Assembly: GCA_934538895.1 (NCBI GenBank)
Contig: CAKTCH010000062.1
Location: 1-7,899 of the forward strand
Direction of reading: 5' to 3'
From: an uncultured Alphaproteobacteria bacterium
GTDB taxonomy: Bacteria; Pseudomonadota; Alphaproteobacteria; Micavibrionales; Micavibrionaceae
DNA length: 7,899 nucleotides
This document shows positions 1 through 6,772 of this stretch, piece by piece; the stretch's first letter is position 1, and each line of letters starts with the position of its first letter. A program made the translations under genes and the position numbers. The notes under the pieces are model-generated. The model searched no databases. It worked only from the letters and a program-made list of their open reading frames with translations, and was not told the DNA's origin.

Positions 1-82
1 GGATGACGGTATAAGCCGGATTTCGTCGTGATCGTTGTGCGCGTTGTGTTCAGATTCTCTTTTTCCGCGAATGTATGAGTCA
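1..82 (-). CDS. Possible start of a further leftward gene, truncated by the window edge
   Basis: A GTG at 82-80 on the minus strand opens a frame (beginning MTHTFAEKENLN when GTG is read as Met) that stays open to the window edge, about 27 codons. It starts only 5 bases after the stop of the flavoprotein gene, as expected for a third operon member, and an AGG lies a few bases upstream. All three plus-strand frames are closed in this stretch. A second minus frame, in phase with the flavoprotein stop, is also open to the edge, so the reading frame is uncertain. I recognise no family from this short, polar, Thr-rich N-terminus. The stretch could equally be untranslated trailer. Confidence 0.22.
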
Positions 83-87
83 CGAAC

Positions 88-1404
88 CTAACCCTGCGAC
101 TTCAGGATATCCCGCGCCACCTGATCCGCCTGCAGGCGGATATCGCGCACGGCTGTGCTCTCGATGAAATAACCCTGCCATAGCGGCCCTACGCCGTATA
201 GCGGATGCCGCGCGTGCATTTGCAGGCAATCGCGCGCCGGATAGGGAAAACCGTCCGCCACGCCCACCATGCCCGATGTCGCCAATTCCGAAAGCAGGCC
301 GCCGCCATCAGGCACGACGCCGTAGTCGTACCCCAGGCAATTGATGACGATCTGGCCTTCCTTGACCCCTGCCGAGGTATAAACATTGAGCGAGCGGCCC
401 ATCGCCTCTACCTTATCGACGCGGCCCGCGATCAGCCGCAACTGCCCCTGCTCGCTCAGGCGGGAAACCATGTCATGCATGACCTGCGGGATACGGTGGC
501 GGCGATTGTTCCAGAAAGACATATAACGCTGCGCGCGCTTGCGGTCCGCCGCGCTGAAACGGCGCCATATCGTGTTGGCCTGGGGCCGCAAACCGTCCAG
601 CACGTCACGCCAGTCGGCTTGGGAGCGCACGGCCTGCAAGCGCACCTGCCGCATCAGCAGGGCCGGCGTACGGATGCGCTCGATATCTTCGGCGTCCCAT
701 AGGAATGCATTAGCAGTACCCGGATGGGCCATGGGAATCTGGCCGTGACGGGAAAGGACCGTGATGTCGCCGTCATATTGCGCGCGCACCAGCGTGACCA
801 GCGCATCAATCATGCTGAGGCCGCTGCCGATGATGATGATATGGCCCGCCCGCGCAATATCGCGCCAGCGATCGGCCTGATAAGGGTGTTTCCACCAGCC
901 CGCATGGCGGGCGACACCCTGCCCCAGCGCCGGCGTGCGCGGACGGTCATTGCCGCAAGCCAGGATGGCGGCGTCATGGGCATATTGCCCCACCGCCGTT
1001 TTGACCAGCAGCCCGGCGGGCGCCGGTTGCACATCCAGCGCTTTTTCATGCGCCATGAATACGCGTATATCCTTGCCCTGCGCCGCGACCAGCGTCTGCG
1101 CCAGCACATGGTCGAGATAACGGCCATACAACGCGCGCGATGCAAAATCGCCCGCGTCATAAGGCATATGCCGCGCGATCAGCCACGCATGAAAATCGTC
1201 ATCCTGCCCGGCATGGGCGCCCATGGCCGCCGCCCGCACATTCAGGAGGTGGCCGGGGTCCTGCGTGCTGTAAGCCCTGCCGCGCCCCACCGCGCTGTCG
1301 GGATGATAAATCGTAATATGAAGGGGAACGGCGGCGTGGCGCACCAGTGCCGCCAGCGTCGACAATCCAGAAAAACCGCCCCCAATGATGCCCACTGACT
1401 TCAT
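88..1404 (-). CDS. FAD/NAD(P)-binding oxidoreductase (NAD_binding_9 / COG4529 type)
   Basis: The 438-residue product appears complete. It opens with a dinucleotide-binding Rossmann motif, IIGGGFSGL (residues 6-14), for FAD. Next comes the stretch VGRGRAYSTQDPGHLLNV (about 39-56), characteristic of the COG4529 / YdhS-like flavoprotein family. A second Rossmann motif, IIIIGSGLSMID (about 189-200), probably binds NAD(P)H. A C-terminal segment around INCLGYDYG looks like the usual return to the FAD domain. No signal peptide or membrane segment is seen, so a soluble cytosolic flavoenzyme is inferred; the substrate is unknown. The ATG at 1404 places the Rossmann motif right at the N-terminus, as expected. 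No strong Shine-Dalgarno is visible, which fits translational coupling: once the antiporter frameshift is corrected, its stop (1413-1411) lies 6 bases upstream. Its place directly behind a Kef-family antiporter invites comparison with the flavoprotein partners of KefB/KefC, but it is not of the KefF/KefG fold. Confidence 0.88.
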   Translation of the reverse strand: MKSVGIIGGGFSGLSTLAALVRHAAVPLHITIYHPDSAVGRGRAYSTQDPGHLLNVRAAAMGAHAGQDDDFHAWLIARHMPYDAGDFASRALYGRYLDHVLAQTLVAAQGKDIRVFMAHEKALDVQPAPAGLLVKTAVGQYAHDAAILACGNDRPRTPALGQGVARHAGWWKHPYQADRWRDIARAGHIIIIGSGLSMIDALVTLVRAQYDGDITVLSRHGQIPMAHPGTANAFLWDAEDIERIRTPALLMRQVRLQAVRSQADWRDVLDGLRPQANTIWRRFSAADRKRAQRYMSFWNNRRHRIPQVMHDMVSRLSEQGQLRLIAGRVDKVEAMGRSLNVYTSAGVKEGQIVINCLGYDYGVVPDGGGLLSELATSGMVGVADGFPYPARDCLQMHARHPLYGVGPLWQGYFIESTAVRDIRLQADQVARDILKSQG

Positions 1405-3109
1405 GGCGGATTAATGAGCTTTCTGTTTTGCCGGTTCCATGCCATGGAGATATTCGACCATATGGCCCTGTCAGCGCCAGATCGACCTGCTGCTCCATGA
1501 AATAGGTTAGTTCCTCATCGTTATGGGCGCGGACGAGAACCTTGATATCCGGTTTCAGTTCCCGCGCGGTTTCAAGGATGCGGCGTGCCTCGAACGGATC
1601 CGGGACGGCGATCACCATTGCACGCGCCTTCTCGATCGCCGCTTCCTGCAACACCTCGGCGTAACTCGCGTCACCGGCAATCGCGTGGAAGCCGTTTTCA
1701 CGCAGCATTTCTACACGCTCGCGGTTCTCATCGACCACGACCAGGTCGATATGCGCTTTCTGGATATTCTCGGAAATATAACGGCCCACGCGGCCATAAC
1801 CGACCAGCACGACCAGATCGCGCAGGATCTGCTTTTCATCCGGACGCAGATGCGAAAGATCGTTATCACGCACGTTGAACATGCGTGAAAGCTTCGGCTT
1901 GCGCCCGACATACGCGAACATCTTGCGCGAGCTGTAAAAGGTCAGCGGGTTCAGCGCGATGGAAATCATCGCCCCCGCGAGGATCAGGTTACGCCCTTCT
2001 TCCGGCAGCAGGCCATAGGTCATGCCAAGCGTAATCAGGATGAACGAGAATTCGCCGATCTGCGCCAATCCTGCCGACACCAGCAGGCCCGTCTTGAGCG
2101 GATAACCGAACAACAGTACGATTCCGAGCGCCGCCAGCGATTTCCCGATCATGATAATGCCGACCACCAGCAATACATGCACAGGTTCGTCGATCAGGAT
2201 TTGCGGGTCGAACAGCATCCCTACCGCGACGAAGAAAATAACCGCGAACGCATCCTGGAAAGGCAGGGCGCGATCGGCGACTTCATGGTTCAGGTCGGAT
2301 TCACGGATCATCATGCCGGCGAAGAACGCCCCCAGCGCGAACGACACGCCGAACAGCTTATAAGCGGCGAACGCCACCCCCAGCGCCATGCCGAATACCG
2401 CCAGCGTGAACAGTTCGCGCGAACGCGTATGCGCCACCACCGTCAGCAGCCACGGCAGGAACCGCTTGCCGACGACGATCATGATCGCCACGAATACCGC
2501 CACCTTGCCAAGCGCGATACCCAGCGTTTGCCAGATCGGCATTTGCGCGGCCTCTTCCGCGCCCTCGACCGGTGCGCCGGCTTTAACCGCCAGCGCCGGA
2601 ATCAATACAAGCGCCAATACCATGGCCAGATCCTCGACGATCAGCCAGCCGATGGCGATACGCCCGTCATTGGTCTGCGTAAGGTTATGTTCTTCGAGCG
2701 AGCGCAACAGCACGACCGTGGACGCCACCGAAAGCGCCAGGCCGAACATCATGCCGCTGGCCAGCGACCAGCCCCAGAAATACGTAAGGCCGACGCCCAT
2801 CGCCATGGCCGCGCTGATCTGCACCACGGCGCCCGGCAAGGCGATTTTGCGGACATCCATCAGATCTTGCAGCGAGAAATGCAGACCGACCCCGAACATC
2901 AAAAGTACGATACCGATCTCGGCCAGTTGCTCGGCCAGATGGATATCGGCGACGAAACCCGGCGTATAAGGCCCGATCACGACGCCCGCCAGCAGATAGC
3001 CGACGATGGGCGGGATACGGAGCTTATTGGCGATCAACCCGAAAACGAAGGCCAGTCCCAGGCCCGTGGCCACGGTCGTTACAAGCGGAAGGTCGTGAGG
3101 AACGGCCAT
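1199..3109 (-). CDS. ybaL: Kef/YbaL-family monovalent cation:proton antiporter with TrkA-N domain; C-terminus frameshifted
   Basis: This is an inner-membrane CPA2 antiporter. Residues about 10-395 form the Na+/H+ exchanger domain of many hydrophobic helices, with family features such as LRIPPIVGYLLAGVVIGP (30-47), LLMFGVGLHFSL (69-80), IGWLIVEDL (153-161), FALGAFFAGM (257-266) and FVAVGMLFDP (293-302). A cytosolic TrkA-N/RCK nucleotide-binding domain follows from about residue 430, with GYGRVG (437-442) and Asp460 at the end of the second strand, which suggests NAD(H) binding. As recalled, the sequence resembles E. coli YbaL (about 558 aa) closely and without gaps up to residue 548. Beyond that the 636-residue frame turns into Pro/Gly/Arg-rich sequence that is the flavoprotein gene read out of frame. 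The corrected frame ends in HMVEYLHGMEPAKQKAH with TAA at 1413-1411, giving about 565 residues, the normal family length. The start ATG at 3109 is preceded by AGAAGGA at 3127-3121 with an 11-base spacer. Expression probably comes from the AT-rich gap upstream. Confidence 0.9.
   Translation of the reverse strand: MAVPHDLPLVTTVATGLGLAFVFGLIANKLRIPPIVGYLLAGVVIGPYTPGFVADIHLAEQLAEIGIVLLMFGVGLHFSLQDLMDVRKIALPGAVVQISAAMAMGVGLTYFWGWSLASGMMFGLALSVASTVVLLRSLEEHNLTQTNDGRIAIGWLIVEDLAMVLALVLIPALAVKAGAPVEGAEEAAQMPIWQTLGIALGKVAVFVAIMIVVGKRFLPWLLTVVAHTRSRELFTLAVFGMALGVAFAAYKLFGVSFALGAFFAGMMIRESDLNHEVADRALPFQDAFAVIFFVAVGMLFDPQILIDEPVHVLLVVGIIMIGKSLAALGIVLLFGYPLKTGLLVSAGLAQIGEFSFILITLGMTYGLLPEEGRNLILAGAMISIALNPLTFYSSRKMFAYVGRKPKLSRMFNVRDNDLSHLRPDEKQILRDLVVLVGYGRVGRYISENIQKAHIDLVVVDENRERVEMLRENGFHAIAGDASYAEVLQEAAIEKARAMVIAVPDPFEARRILETARELKPDIKVLVRAHNDEELTYFMEQQVDLALTGPYGRISPWHGTGKTESSLIRHEVSGHHWGRFFWIVDAGGTGAPRRRSPSYYDLSSRQRGGARQGLQHAGPRPPPECAGGGHGRPCRAG
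1466..1468 (-). other. Frameshift site at the 3' end of the antiporter gene
   Basis: On the minus strand the coding sequence reads ...GCG CTG ACA GGG CCA TAT GGT. Dropping one G from the GGG gives LALTG-HMVEYLHGM and a natural stop at 1413-1411, six bases before the next gene. Without that change the frame continues to 1199 inside the flavoprotein gene. A loss of 3n+2 bases at the same place would give the same shift. From memory, YbaL has G-EREIART-M here where the corrected frame has only G-H-M, about six residues fewer. A 17-base deletion therefore explains both the frame and the missing residues. Whether it is a real mutation or an assembly or sequencing error cannot be told from the sequence. 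Confidence 0.75.
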
Positions 3110-3120
3110 CAGTAAGGGTA

Positions 3121-3127
3121 TCCTTCT
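3121..3127 (-). promoter_or_regulatory. Ribosome binding site of the antiporter gene
   Basis: AGAAGGA on the minus strand, 11 bases before the ATG at 3109. It supports this start, which also gives the normal YbaL-like N-terminus (VTTVATGLGLAFVFG). Confidence 0.55.
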
Positions 3128-3211
3128 GGTTCAGGTATGTTTTTTCTAGAACTGGTGCGGATACTTTGACAAATCAAGGCCTGAGGGCAAAGCGTTTTCT
3201 CCCTTTTAGGC

Positions 3212-3240
3212 ATTATAAAATCAAAAATATTACATAATAA
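3212..3240 (-). promoter_or_regulatory. Candidate sigma70 promoter for the antiporter-flavoprotein operon
   Basis: On the minus strand a perfect TATAAT (3217-3212) is preceded, after 17 bases, by TTATTA (3240-3235). The latter matches the -35 consensus at only three positions, but the surrounding sequence is very AT-rich. Transcription would start near 3205, leaving a leader of about 95 bases. An exact -10 in the right gap and orientation is the main support. I found no equally good promoter for leuS on the other strand. Confidence 0.4.
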
Positions 3241-3347
3241 AAAAATGCAGCCACAATCCCGATGATTCCCGCAGATCGTTATGCTATTCATAATCCCGGA
3301 AAATAATCTGCAATTTCATATGAATAAACAAAAGCAAGAGACAAGAG

Positions 3348-5879
3348 ATGAGCGCGAAATACGACCCCTCCGCAATCGAACCCAGATGGCAAAAGCACTG
3401 GGAGGATAACGCCACCTTCAGCGTGCCGAACGATTACAGCAAGCCGAAATATTACGTGCTGGAGATGTTCCCCTACCCTTCGGGCGCGGGGCTGCACTTG
3501 GGTCACCCGGAAGGCTACACCGCCACCGACATCATCGCGCGTTACAAACGCATGAACGGCTTTAACGTACTGCACCCGATGGGCTGGGACGCTTTCGGCC
3601 TGCCGGCTGAACGCGCTGCCGTGCGCGAAGGCCGCCACCCGGCAGTCATCACAAAAGAAAACGTCACCAATTTCCGCAAGCAGATCAAACGCCTCGGCCT
3701 GTCTTACGACTGGAAGCGCGAGATCGACACCAGCAAGGTCGAATATTATCGCTGGACACAGTGGATTTTCCTGAAGCTGTACGAACAAGGCCTCGCCTAT
3801 CTCGCCGAAGTCCCGGTCAACTGGTGCCCGGCCCAGGGCACGGTGCTGGCCAACGAAGAAGTGCAGGACGGCAAATACGTTGAAACCGGCGACCCGGTAG
3901 AGCGCCGCATGATGCGCCAATGGATGCTGAAAATCACCGCCTATGCCGAACGCCTGCTGACCGACCTTGATGAACTCGACTGGCCCGCCGGGATTATCGA
4001 GATGCAGCGCCAATGGATCGGCAAATCCGTCGGCGCGCGCGTGACCTTCGGTATCGAAGGCAGCAAAGACAGTTTCGAAGTCTTCACTACCCGTCCGGAC
4101 ACCTTGTTCGGTGCGACTTTCTGCGTGCTGGCCCCGGAACATCCGCTGGTGCAAAAAATCACCACGAAAGAAAACAAACCGTTCATCGACGCCTATATCG
4201 ATAAAGTGAAGAACACCAGCGACCTCGACCGTGAAACCGCCGCCGCCAAGGAAAAAACCGGCGTCTTTACCGGCGCTTACGCGGTAAACCCGGTCAACGG
4301 CGCGAAAACACCGATCTGGATTGCTGACTACGTGAAAGCCGATTACGGCTCCGGCGCGATCATGTCCGTGCCCGGCCACGACGAACGCGATTACGAATTC
4401 GCCAAAGTCTTTAACTTGCCCATCATCGAAGTAGTCAAAGGCGGCAACGTTGCCGAAGCCGCTTACGGTGAAGAAGGCATCGCGATGAACTCCGGCTTCC
4501 TCGATGGCCTGCCGACCGCCGAAGCCAAAGCGAAGATGATTAAATGGCTGGAAGAAAAAGGCGCCGGTCAGGGTGAAACCACCTATAAACTGCGTGACTG
4601 GCTGTTTTCGCGCCAGCGTTACTGGGGCGAACCGTTCCCGATCCTGCACAATCAAAAGTCAGGCGAGATCATTCCGGTTCCTTACGACCAACTGCCGATT
4701 ACACTCCCCGAGTTGAGCGAATATAAACCCACCGACACAGGCGAGCCGCCGCTGGCACGCGCGACCGACTGGATGAAAGTCGAAATGAACGGTGAAACGC
4801 TGCTGCGCGAAACCAACACTATGCCGCAATGGGCAGGTTCGTGCTGGTACTACCTGCGTTATATGGACCCCGCCAACGACAAAATGCCGTTCGACCCAGA
4901 AGCCGAAAAATACTGGGGTCCCGTCGATCTCTATGTCGGCGGCGTCGAACACGCGGTATTGCACCTGCTCTACGCGCGTTTCTGGCACAAGGTGCTGTAC
5001 GACTGCAAACTGGTCCATACCAAAGAGCCGTTTAAGAAACTTTTCAATCAAGGCATGATCCTCGGCATCAGCCACCGCGACGACAAGGGCAAATTCTACG
5101 GCCCCCACGATGTCGAATACCGCGACGGCAAACCGTTCGTCAAAGGAACGGACACGCCGCTCGCCGCGCGCGAGGAAAAAATGTCGAAATCAAAACTCAA
5201 CGTCGTCAACCCCGACGACGTGGTCGCGGAATACGGCGCCGACTCCTTACGCCTCTATGAAATGTTCATGGGCCCGCTGGAAGCGGTAAAGCCATGGCAA
5301 ACCAGCGGCGTCAAAGGCGTTCACGGCTTCCTCGAACGTGCCTGGTCGCTGCTGATCGATAGCGAAACCGGCAAGCTGAGCGACGGCGTTACCGATGAAA
5401 AAGAGTCCGCGGCCACAGACGAACTGCGCCGCGAGATCAACATCACGGTGAAAAAAGTCGGCGACGACATCGAAAACATGCGCTTCAACACCTCCATCGC
5501 CAAGATGATGGAGCTGGTGAATCTCGCCAAAAAGCAAGACAGGCTGCCCAGGGAAATCGCCGAGAAATTCGTGCTGGTGCTGGCCCCCTTCGCACCGCAC
5601 ATGGCCGAAGAGCTCTGGCACCGCCTCGGCCACGCTGAAAGCCTCGCCTATCACCCATGGCCGTCCTACGATCCGCACTGGCTGCAATCCGACACCGTTT
5701 TGGTAACGGTGCATATCAACGGCAAGAAACGCGCCGAGATTCTGGTCGGACGCGCGCAACCGGAAGCCGAGGTCAAAAAGCTGGCGCAGGACCTGCCCGT
5801 CATCGCCGAGAAACTGGAAGGCCAGAACATCAAGAAAGTGATTTTCGTTCCCGAAAAGCTTGTCAATTTCATTGTCTGA
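3348..5879 (+). CDS. leuS: Leucyl-tRNA synthetase
   Basis: This cytosolic class Ia enzyme attaches leucine to tRNA-Leu using ATP. The 843-residue protein is complete. The HIGH motif is HLGH (50-53), following PYPSGAG, and the second signature is KMSKS (611-615). Between them sits the CP1 editing domain: the Thr-rich TTRPDT (247-252) and GHDERD with Asp345, which by numbering coincide with Thr252 and Asp345, the residues I recall as controlling editing in the E. coli enzyme. The catalytic core also shows RDWLFSRQRYWGEPFP and NTMPQWAGSCWYYLRY. The anticodon-binding helical domain runs from about residue 660, and the small C-terminal domain ends KKVIFVPEKLVNFIV, as is usual. The ZN1 module keeps Cys160 but has no Cys pair later on, so zinc binding is probably lost. 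The ATG at 3348 follows a purine-rich GCAAGAGACAAGAG with only a weak Shine-Dalgarno. The core wording is not the alphaproteobacterial type I recall, which hints at transfer. The gene appears to stand alone, since a strong hairpin and a convergent gene follow. Confidence 0.98.
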   Translation: MSAKYDPSAIEPRWQKHWEDNATFSVPNDYSKPKYYVLEMFPYPSGAGLHLGHPEGYTATDIIARYKRMNGFNVLHPMGWDAFGLPAERAAVREGRHPAVITKENVTNFRKQIKRLGLSYDWKREIDTSKVEYYRWTQWIFLKLYEQGLAYLAEVPVNWCPAQGTVLANEEVQDGKYVETGDPVERRMMRQWMLKITAYAERLLTDLDELDWPAGIIEMQRQWIGKSVGARVTFGIEGSKDSFEVFTTRPDTLFGATFCVLAPEHPLVQKITTKENKPFIDAYIDKVKNTSDLDRETAAAKEKTGVFTGAYAVNPVNGAKTPIWIADYVKADYGSGAIMSVPGHDERDYEFAKVFNLPIIEVVKGGNVAEAAYGEEGIAMNSGFLDGLPTAEAKAKMIKWLEEKGAGQGETTYKLRDWLFSRQRYWGEPFPILHNQKSGEIIPVPYDQLPITLPELSEYKPTDTGEPPLARATDWMKVEMNGETLLRETNTMPQWAGSCWYYLRYMDPANDKMPFDPEAEKYWGPVDLYVGGVEHAVLHLLYARFWHKVLYDCKLVHTKEPFKKLFNQGMILGISHRDDKGKFYGPHDVEYRDGKPFVKGTDTPLAAREEKMSKSKLNVVNPDDVVAEYGADSLRLYEMFMGPLEAVKPWQTSGVKGVHGFLERAWSLLIDSETGKLSDGVTDEKESAATDELRREINITVKKVGDDIENMRFNTSIAKMMELVNLAKKQDRLPREIAEKFVLVLAPFAPHMAEELWHRLGHAESLAYHPWPSYDPHWLQSDTVLVTVHINGKKRAEILVGRAQPEAEVKKLAQDLPVIAEKLEGQNIKKVIFVPEKLVNFIV

Positions 5880-5938
5880 TTAAACGGGACTCTTTCCTGA
5901 AAAGGTTGATATCCAGGATCAGGCCCTATCGATTATGT

Positions 5939-5970
5939 CCCCTCTCCCCGATGGGGAGAGGGGGTTGTTC
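5939..5970 (+). terminator. Strong GC hairpin terminator behind leuS, possibly a dispersed repeat
   Basis: CCCCTCTCCCC (5939-5949) and GGGGAGAGGGG (5953-5963) form a perfect 11-bp stem around a GAT loop. The stem is followed by GTTGTTCTTGT, a moderately T-rich tail, about 60 bases after the leuS stop. The position between convergent genes fits a terminator, for leuS in particular; the minus-strand side lacks a T-run. Similar CCCTCTCCCC...GGGGAGAGGG palindromes are, as I recall, scattered in many proteobacterial genomes, so this copy may be part of such a repeat family. Confidence 0.65.
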
Positions 5971-6002
5971 TTGTAAATTTCCGAAATTAATAAGTCTGGA
6001 GC

Positions 6003-6674
6003 CTAGCGATTGTGTACCAGACGGCCATCGGCCAGCACCTTGTACCCGTCGCCATGACCGCCCATTTCCTGCATTTCCGCTTTCAGCGGTTCCAGCATCT
6101 CCTTGACGCTGGGGCCGGGGTTCCGCACATCCGCCACATCTGCGCCGCTGAGGGCGTCTTTGCCATTCTGTACCAGATCGATGATGCGCTGCGCGCGCGC
6201 GTATAGCGCGCGATAATCCTCACCCGATATTTCTTCGATCATTCCTGTCAATTCCGCGTCGAGCTTGACCATGTAATCGTAATAAACCTTGATCCTGCCG
6301 GGCAGCAGGCCGAAGATATCGTTGATATGCCCCAGTTCCTCGACGCTCAGTTGCGCCGCGCTCAGCACATCCTTAAGCTGCTGGAAGGCAACGCCCAGCG
6401 CCTTGTACTTCCTGAGCTTCTGCACCTGCCGTTCGTCGGGATTCCGGGCAGCGGCCTTTAAGGCGGCGGCTTGATCCTTCTCGATTTCATCAATCCGCTT
6501 TTCCAGCGCTTTTTGCATATGCACGAACTTGCGGTCGATAATCTTTGAAAGCGTCGTATAATAGCCGATCGTGATTTCCATGCATTCCATGGTCAGGCCG
6601 GGATCGAGCAGCGTGCCATACCCATGGCCGCTTTGAAGAACGTCGTCGAGATTCACTTCCCTTATTTTAATCAT
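6003..6674 (-). CDS. Unrecognised soluble helical protein, probable coiled coil
   Basis: I do not recognise this 223-residue protein. It has no signal peptide, no membrane segment and no cysteine clusters. Residues about 1-30 (MIKIREVNLDDVLQSGHGYG...) form a short lead. From about 31 to 170 it is strongly helical, with a charged stretch at 45-92 (KALEKRIDEIEKDQAAALKAAAR) typical of a coiled coil. A second helical part (about 95-170) contains FGLLPGRIKVYYDYM. The C-terminus (about 171-223) is more flexible and Gly-rich and ends GYKVLADGRLVHNR. Translation is well supported: AGAGGA at 6688-6683 lies 8 bases before the ATG at 6674, and codon choice looks like the neighbours. The gene is a single unit, convergent with leuS and with about 210 bases of AT-richer sequence upstream. 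A structural or scaffold role can be guessed from the coiled coil only. Confidence 0.8.
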   Translation of the reverse strand: MIKIREVNLDDVLQSGHGYGTLLDPGLTMECMEITIGYYTTLSKIIDRKFVHMQKALEKRIDEIEKDQAAALKAAARNPDERQVQKLRKYKALGVAFQQLKDVLSAAQLSVEELGHINDIFGLLPGRIKVYYDYMVKLDAELTGMIEEISGEDYRALYARAQRIIDLVQNGKDALSGADVADVRNPGPSVKEMLEPLKAEMQEMGGHGDGYKVLADGRLVHNR

Positions 6675-6682
6675 GCCCCTTT

Positions 6683-6688
6683 TCCTCT
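6683..6688 (-). promoter_or_regulatory. Ribosome binding site of the orphan coiled-coil gene
   Basis: AGAGGA on the minus strand sits 8 bases upstream of the ATG at 6674. It is the best Shine-Dalgarno in the window and the main reason to believe this unrecognised gene is translated. Confidence 0.6.
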
Positions 6689-6772
6689 CGGCAGCGGCTT
6701 ACAGTCCGGCTTATATCGGATGCCTCTGACAATGTGATCTTAGGCCGGGAGTTCTTAAATTGTTCATAAGGT

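Larger units (their letters stand above)
3110..3347. promoter_or_regulatory. Divergent regulatory gap between the antiporter operon and leuS
   Basis: This 238-base AT-rich gap separates divergent genes and should hold promoters for both. It contains the minus-strand promoter candidate at 3212-3240. An imperfect 16-base inverted repeat, CTTTGACAAATCAAGG (3164-3179, five of six arm positions pairing), lies downstream of that promoter's predicted start and could be an operator. A plus-strand TTGACA (3166-3171) has no good -10 partner. There is no T-box, leucine codon run or attenuator typical of regulated aminoacyl-tRNA synthetase leaders. A 60-codon minus-strand frame filling most of the gap looks non-coding. 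Confidence 0.5.

Noticed and set aside
10..20. TATAAGCCGGA at 10-20 with its reverse complement at 6705-6715
   Set aside because: An 11-base match over about 7 kb with no flanking similarity or fitting context; most likely chance.
724..1398. 224-codon plus-strand frame opposite the flavoprotein gene
   Set aside because: An antisense shadow; the opposite strand carries clear Rossmann motifs.
1450..1480. Programmed ribosomal frameshifting at the antiporter 3' end
   Set aside because: There is no slippery heptamer or obvious downstream stimulatory structure, and no known need in this family. A mutation or sequence error is simpler.
2177..3115. 312-codon plus-strand frame opposite the antiporter gene
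   Set aside because: The translation is His/Arg/Asp/Gln-rich, the typical complement of a membrane-protein gene, with no domain visible. The antiporter on the other strand is certain.
3109..3291. 60-codon minus-strand frame filling the gap before the antiporter gene
   Set aside because: It covers the predicted promoter, has no family features or convincing ribosome binding site, and its composition reflects AT-rich intergenic DNA.
3320..3347. ATG at 3320 as a leader peptide or alternative start of leuS
   Set aside because: It is out of frame with leuS and its peptide is not leucine-rich, so it is neither an extended start nor an attenuation leader.
3288..4655. Long 455-codon frame on the minus strand opposite leuS
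   Set aside because: It lies wholly antisense to the unmistakable leuS frame. Its sequence is Phe/Gly/Val-rich without recognisable motifs, as expected for the complement of a GC-rich gene.
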